Below, piece after piece: positions 28,701-33,500 of a stretch of DNA of 33,500 bases. Below the pieces are notes generated by a model. That model worked only from the letters and a program-made list of their open reading frames with translations, searched no databases and was not told the origin of the DNA. A program made the position numbers and the translations under genes. This DNA is from Symbiodinium natans (lineage: Eukaryota > Sar > Dinophyceae > Suessiales > Symbiodiniaceae), in assembly GCA_905221605.1 (NCBI GenBank), contig CAJNDS010001657.1, positions 586,144 through 619,643 of the forward strand, read 5' to 3'. Positions within the stretch are counted from its first letter, which is position 1. Each line of letters begins with the position of its first letter.

Positions 28701-28789
28701 TTCTTTTTTTCTGCTCGGGTGCGGAGCTCAGTGACACGATGCAGGTGATGCTGATCCAGGGGCGACAGGGGTAAAGGGTTTAGGAGTTA

Positions 28790-28955
28790 CATATGTATAT
28801 ATACATAATATATAAAATATTACATTATATATAAAAACATAATCTTATAATATATATATATATACACATATATATATATATATATCATATATATATATAT
28901 ATATATATATCATATATATGATATATACAATATATCATAATATATATATATATGA
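28790..28955. repeat. Long (TA)n microsatellite
   Basis: About 165 bp of nearly pure A/T, mostly TATATA with TCATATATGA palindromes. It marks the switch to AT-rich sequence. Confidence 0.95.
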
Positions 28956-29069
28956 GCCTGAAACCTTTAGGGTTCTGTTGGCTTAGTTTTTACAAAGTAT
29001 TTTTCAAAATATTATCTGCTTGAATATACACGAGGTCTACTACATATAATAGCATCTGCCACGTTATGA

Positions 29070-29290
29070 GCGAAAAAGAATCCCTACACTGAATATGTTG
29101 AAAGTTGTTTTAATGTGTTACTTTTCTCTAGCCGGCTGCTTTTGGATGTGTTTTCCAAGTCATCATGACGGTTTTTAGAGTTATGCCTGCATTGGGTGAG
29201 CGGCAAAAATGCCTACACCGAATGGGTTGAAACTTGTTTTAATATCTTGCTTTTGTTTGGCCTCATGTTTTTGTTGTCGGCCGTTAGCAA
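29070..29290. repeat. ~125-bp AT-rich tandem duplication
   Basis: The segment with CCTACACTGAATATGTTGAA at about 29082 recurs as CCTACACCGAATGGGTTGAA at about 29211, each followed by TTGTTTTAAT and a C/T-rich tail. Divergence is roughly 20%. Confidence 0.85.
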
Positions 29291-29309
29291 TAAACCTTGT
29301 TATGTTATT

Positions 29310-29550
29310 AACGTCGAAACAAAAGATTTTTGTAAACCCTACTGTGTTCTCAATATGAAAAGCAAAAAGTTTTACGTAAACCATGGTGCGCCTGCAACGT
29401 CAAAACCGATATTTTTTTGTAAACCGTATAGTGTGCGCAACTTTTAAAACGAAATGTTTTGTTGTAAACCGTGGTGTGCCCTTAGCAATAGAATAAAATG
29501 TTCTTTTTGTAAGCCTTACTGTGTTATCAACATCGAAACGAAAGGGCATC
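29310..29550. repeat. TTTTTGTAAACC repeats
   Basis: Four or five imperfect units of TTTTTGTAAACCxTxxTGTG separated by 40-60 bp. They continue the AT-rich repeat territory. Confidence 0.75.
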
Positions 29551-29569
29551 AACAACGAAGTTTTCTAGT

Positions 29570-29870
29570 TCTCGGCTTAAAACGCGGTTGTTTTGCTTAT
29601 TCTTGCGTTCCGGCGTAACACGTTGTGGTTTTGCTTATTGGTGTGTCCTGGCTTAACATGGGGTTTCTTTGCTTATTGGTGCGCCTTGGTTTAATGTGTA
29701 GTTGGTCTGCTTATTTCACTGTGTAGTTGGTTTGCTTATTGTTGCACCTTGGCCTAATGTGCAGTTGTTTTGCTTATTGGTGCATCTGGGTTTGACGTGT
29801 CTTTTTTTCTTGCCTATTGGTTCTTGCTTATTGGTGCATCTCGGCTTAATGCGTAGCTGTTGTGCTGCAG
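29570..29870. repeat. TTGCTTATTGGTGC repeat array
   Basis: About seven units of roughly 40-50 bp built on TTTGCTTATTGGTGC and CTTGGTTTAATGTG. Confidence 0.88.
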
Positions 29871-30096
29871 GCTGCCTTCGAGGTTGATGTCTGGCGGTAC
29901 TGTTGATAGGTGCTAATAACAACAATAAAAACATGTCTTTCTGAGCTTTTATCAATATTATGAAGGTAATGACCGCTAGGAATACTATCGTTATTTATCT
30001 AAGGTACGTGTATCAAGAATATTACGAAGATTCTGAGTATTATCCAAAAATATTAATATTTGAGTAGCATCATGAGTGTTTTAAAGATATTCTTCA

Positions 30097-30190
30097 ATAT
30101 ATATATATATATATGTATGCATATATATATATATGCTACGCCCCCCCCCCCCCCCCCCCCCCCCCCAAGATCCACTGTTTTAGAGACTTC
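30097..30190. repeat. (TA)n - poly-C - AGATCC composite, copy 2
   Basis: A TA run (30097-30134), then 26 C (30141-30166), then AAGATCCACTGTTTTAGAG, similar to the sequence after the C-run at 28659. Confidence 0.85.
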
Positions 30191-30310
30191 CAATAGACAA
30201 CAGTTCCTGTAGCATGTTCTCTCGTTTCTCCCGACGAGACGTACAACCACCTGAAACATCTTGAAATAAGCAATTATTTTACTTCGAACATCCCCACCCT
30301 CTCTTGGTAG

Positions 30311-30565
30311 AGATACACTCTGGGACACTTTGGGGTTGGGCACTCCAGGGAGACACTCGGGGTTGGGCACTCCTGGGAGACTCTGGGGCTGGGACTCTGG
30401 GCCAGGGAGACTCTGCAGTTGGGCCCTGCAGGGAGACTCTGGGGTTGGGTACTCCAAGGAGACCCTGGGGCTGGGCATCCGGGGAAAATCTGGGGTTGGG
30501 CACTCCAGGAAACTCTGGGGTTGGGTACTCCAGGGAGACTTTGGGTTTGGGCACTCAGGGACACT
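30311..30565 (+). repeat. G-rich ~26-bp minisatellite
   Basis: About ten copies of a unit close to GGGTTGGGCACTCCAG plus GGAGACTCTG. Both strands stay open in several frames, giving spurious proline/serine- or glycine/leucine-rich ORFs. Confidence 0.93.
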
Positions 30566-31060
30566 GAGTAGACCGGGCGAGGAGAAGAGTTCCGAGCGAG
30601 GAGAAGCGAGGAGAAGAGTTGAGTTTAAAATCTAACAACCCCACACCGAGGGTGGGGAAATACATCAGTAAATTTTTGGCGCACTGGTAAATTAATTAAC
30701 ATGAAATCTAAACAAAACCTTCTGGCGTACGTACCCCTCTCACTAGTCTTTCACTCAAAACCACCCTAAACCCCCGCTATATTCAGATATAACAGCAGAC
30801 AACCACTTGAAGCACCTTGAAAAACAGAAATGCAACCGTAACATATCTAACAAAAACTTCTGGCAGTCTCAGGGAATAGTGAAAAGATATTTGCTCACAC
30901 CATTCTCGCGTCCGCGGCACTTCCAGCAGATGATTTTTTTGCATCACCTTATGCCTTCTTTGTTATATGTGCTTGTTTTGTACCCTATATACATACATGA
31001 TGTGGGTACTTCTTCTACTTTCTCTTTGCATTCTAAATTTTCGCAGGAGGCAAGCCCTGC
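30566..31060. other. Unassigned stretch
   Basis: A 98-codon plus-strand open frame (30807-31103) shows no recognisable motif. Nothing else seen. Confidence 0.4.
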
Positions 31061-31560
31061 AAACAGAGGCATAACCCTACGGGATTTGAGGTTTAGGGAT
31101 TAAGCTGCAAGCCCTTCAGGGTTATAAGGTTCTACTCCTATAGACAATGCCTACACCTTAAACTCGAAACCTGTAAACCCTTTAGGGTCTAAACCCTATC
31201 TAACCCCGTGACGGTTTGAGAGATAAACCCTGAAAAGACCCTAAACCGGCCTTTATTGGTTTACAAACCTAAGGTCTGGGCATGTAGACCTCCAGCTCCT
31301 ATGGGGTTAAAACCTTTTTTGGGCCCTATAGGGTTTTAGGGTTCAGGCCCCAAACGGTTTAAATGCTTCAACCTTAAACCCTAAGGTTTGGACTCTCTGG
31401 GCTTAATCCTAGTACATCTTAAACCCTAAACGTTTAAACATTAAACCTGTAGGGTTCAAAGTTAAGGGTTTGGGTTTAATTTAACCCGAAAGGGTTTCGG
31501 GGCTTCTCTTTGAAACCCTAAGCCCTTAAACCAATAGGTTTTAGAGAATAAGCCCGCAGT
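31060..31560. repeat. Degenerate telomere-like sequence in both orientations
   Basis: Many AAACCCT and TTTAGGG or GGGTTT fragments are scattered and interleaved in both orientations, often as short palindromes such as AACCCTTTAGGGTCTAAACC. This is unlike the ordered tracts at the left. Confidence 0.75.
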
Positions 31561-31621
31561 GGAGCTGAGGGAAATAATCTAAACCAAGGTATTGGAATAA
31601 TTAACGCATTTTCATTATGTA

Positions 31622-32530
31622 GATTATTTACATGGTTCGGTTTCCAGCAGAACCAATGAATTTGAATCATTCAATTATTAAAATATTTTGGAGCCTCCAG
31701 ATTTTGAGTATTCAAATACATTCATTCCTCCAACAGCCCGACCATTTAAATACTGTAAATAATTTAAATAACTTAAATAATTTGAATAATTTAAATACTT
31801 TAAGTAATTTAAATAATTTAAATAATTTACATAATTTTAATTTAAATATTTTAATTAATTTAAATAATTTAAATAGTTTAAATAAGTTAATTATTCAAAT
31901 CCCTGATTTGAGTAATTAAGTTATTGTGGGAGGCCCCAGAATTTAAAAAACTTAATTATTCAAATACCTGATTTGAATAATTAAGTTGTTTTGGGAGGCC
32001 CCAAAATTTATATACTTGCATTATTCAAATCCCTGATTTGGATAATTACATTATTTTGAAAGGCACCAGAATTGAATATTCATTTAAATCCCTGATTTGA
32101 ATAATTAGATTATTTTGGGAGGCCCCAGAATTTACACAGTTTAAATCAAGGTATTTGAATAATTAAATTACGTAAATTGTTTATAAATTATTTAAATGGT
32201 TCGGTTTCCAGAAGTACCAATGGGTTTGAATAATTAAATTATTTAAGTTATTTTGGAGCCTCCAGAATTTAAGTATTCAAACAAATTCATTCCTCCAACA
32301 GCCCGACCATTCAAATAATTTAAATAGTTTACATAGTTTAAATATTTTAATTATTCAAATCCGTGATTTGAATAATTAAATTATTTTGGGAGGCCCCAGA
32401 AATTTCAACAATTTAAATCCAGGTATTTGAATAATCAAAGGCCCCAGAATTTGAATAATTTCAGTATTCAAATCCATGATTTGAATACTTAAATTATTTT
32501 GGGAGGCGCCAGAATTTAAATAATTAAAAT
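31622..32530. repeat. AT-rich palindromic repeat family
   Basis: Two long copies start at about 31622 and 32182 (ATTTAAATGGTTCGGTTTCCAG ... CCTCCAACAGCCCGACCAT, in part). Between and after them a ~70-bp unit recurs at least five times: TTATTCAAATC, CCT, GATTTGAATAA (11-bp perfect inverted repeat), then a TTTTGGGAGGCCCCAGAA linker. A TTTAAATAA-rich run at 31745-31880 gives a false Asn/Leu repeat ORF. Confidence 0.92.
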
Positions 32531-32588
32531 GACTCTTGTAATCAATGTTGAAAAAAATGCGAGTGGTAACATTAGTACATAAAGGTCC

Positions 32589-32598
<10 letters not shown>

Positions 32599-32631
<33 letters not shown>

Positions 32632-32720
32632 TTATTTTATTTATATGGTCTCGGGCTCCCCCGGCCCTACCCCCCTTCCTCCCCCCCAACCATAGGATCC
32701 CCCCCCCCCCCCCCCCCCAT
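32599..32720. repeat. (TA)n - C-rich - GGATCC - poly-C composite, copy 3
   Basis: A TA run (32599-32627), a C-rich stretch, GGATCC (32695-32700), then the C-run to 32718. The C-run lies after GGATCC here, unlike copies 1 and 2. Confidence 0.8.
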
Positions 32721-33500
32721 GCAAGTTTGAGTGGGGGCCATTCGAGGTAAATGGGCTGAGGGTTCAGGATAACCCTGAACCCCAAATACCATGTCTCCAA
32801 CGGCTGGCCGCCACATGCGAATGACCACCTCTGCTGGACCCTAAGCCAGGGCCCGCCTGACTGCAACAATCTAAAGAAGCCCCGCGGTTTGCTCAAGCGA
32901 CTCCAACTGGATTTTTGCTGAGGTTGTGCCAGCATGGCAACACCAAGCAGCTCCAGGCATCCCCGAAGGGAGCATCTCTGGTGTCATGACATTTGCGGCG
33001 CACGGATATGCTAGCGATGGCAGGAGGACTTGGAGCCCCACTTCAGTCCACATCGCGAGGTAGGAGTGTGTGGGGTTGCATAGTTCTAAATTTTTTGGCT
33101 ATTCTTTACGGTGCGGTTGGCAACCCCGCTGTTTACACTTCTACTCTGAAGCCTTTACCTTCCAAACAAGCCCAACAAGCCACAATAAAGGCTCGAAAGC
33201 TTGAACCTTCGACCTGAACCATCCTGAACCCTTCTCCACCTCACCCCCCTCCCGAGCGAGCAGGAGACGCGGCGCAAGAACCCCGGGTGCGTATCGAGAC
33301 ACTTGGAGCCCCTATGATCCCTAAACCCTAAACCCGTTGAGTTTTGGCAGGAAGCGATCCAAACGAGGCGGGCTACTCTCACACAAGTAAAAGTCCACAG
33401 TCCCGTGGCATTCCCCCCCCCCACCTTCGCCCCCGGCGTGGCGCCATGCTGTTTTGCCAGGAAGTGGAGTCCTCAAAAATTTAAGCGCCTTGGCCTATCC
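32721..33500. other. Unassigned right end
   Basis: Composition returns to moderate GC. No gene recognised. A single CCCTAAACCCTAAACCC relic lies near 33321. Confidence 0.5.

Noticed and set aside
31632-31919. Asn/Leu-repeat protein
   Set aside because: Translation of the TTTAAATAA simple repeat. Not coding-like outside it.
1-33500. CRISPR array, bacterial defence island or viral genes
   Set aside because: The short repeats are contiguous tandem satellites without unique spacers, there are no bacterial-type genes, and the one gene found is spliced eukaryotic metabolism.

Overview
This window is nuclear DNA of a dinoflagellate, most probably a Symbiodiniaceae-type alga. Two things point there. 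The telomere-type repeat is CCCTAAA/TTTAGGG, present in six tracts. The only gene I can read is cut into many tiny exons whose introns start with GC or GA far more often than GT and end in AG, nearly always followed by an exonic G. That splice pattern is a known dinoflagellate hallmark. TTTAGGG alone would also fit plants or chromerids. I saw no rRNA, tRNA, CRISPR array, operon or bacterial-style gene, and no copy of the dinoflagellate spliced-leader sequence.

Layout. About 1-820: unassigned sequence with a first CCCTAAA tract. About 820-3790: a 50-bp satellite (TATAGTTTAG-type palindromes), then to 5130 a related ~100-bp satellite carrying GGTACC motifs, then to 6240 an 11-bp purine-rich minisatellite and an imperfect 'AAAACCTCC' repeat. 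About 6240-7945: unassigned sequence with two CCCTAAA tracts. About 7945-11400: two tandem copies of a ~1.8-kb subtelomere-like cassette. Each has a near-identical, hairpin-rich ~225-bp block, a GGGCCAAGGGCC-rich stretch, a short conserved 'GCGATTTTTT' core, ~112-bp repeats, a GC hairpin and a telomere-type tract. About 11.4-14.9 kb: mixed-composition sequence with weak exon-like pieces only.

15023-25423 (+) holds the 3' 22 exons of a cystathionine beta-lyase-like gene (Cys/Met metabolism PLP enzyme, methionine biosynthesis). I threaded it by hand. All 22 exons (15 to 91 nt) join in a consistent phase into 348 codons plus a stop, with every key family motif in order. The N-terminus is only tentatively placed, with one possible upstream exon ending at 14953. 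One intron of about 3 kb carries a 660-bp tandem repeat, two copies of which are identical base for base.

25.4-28.6 kb is unassigned apart from a GGTTCGAGG-rich array. From about 28.6 kb to 32.7 kb the composition shifts to AT-rich repeats: three (TA)n plus poly-C composites, a G-rich minisatellite, degenerate telomere-like sequence and palindromic AT-rich repeats. The last 0.8 kb is unassigned.

Most long open frames here are by-products of tandem repeats or of intron sequence, and they are left out. Splice sites were inferred from protein-family resemblance recalled from knowledge plus phase consistency. No alignment or search was run.
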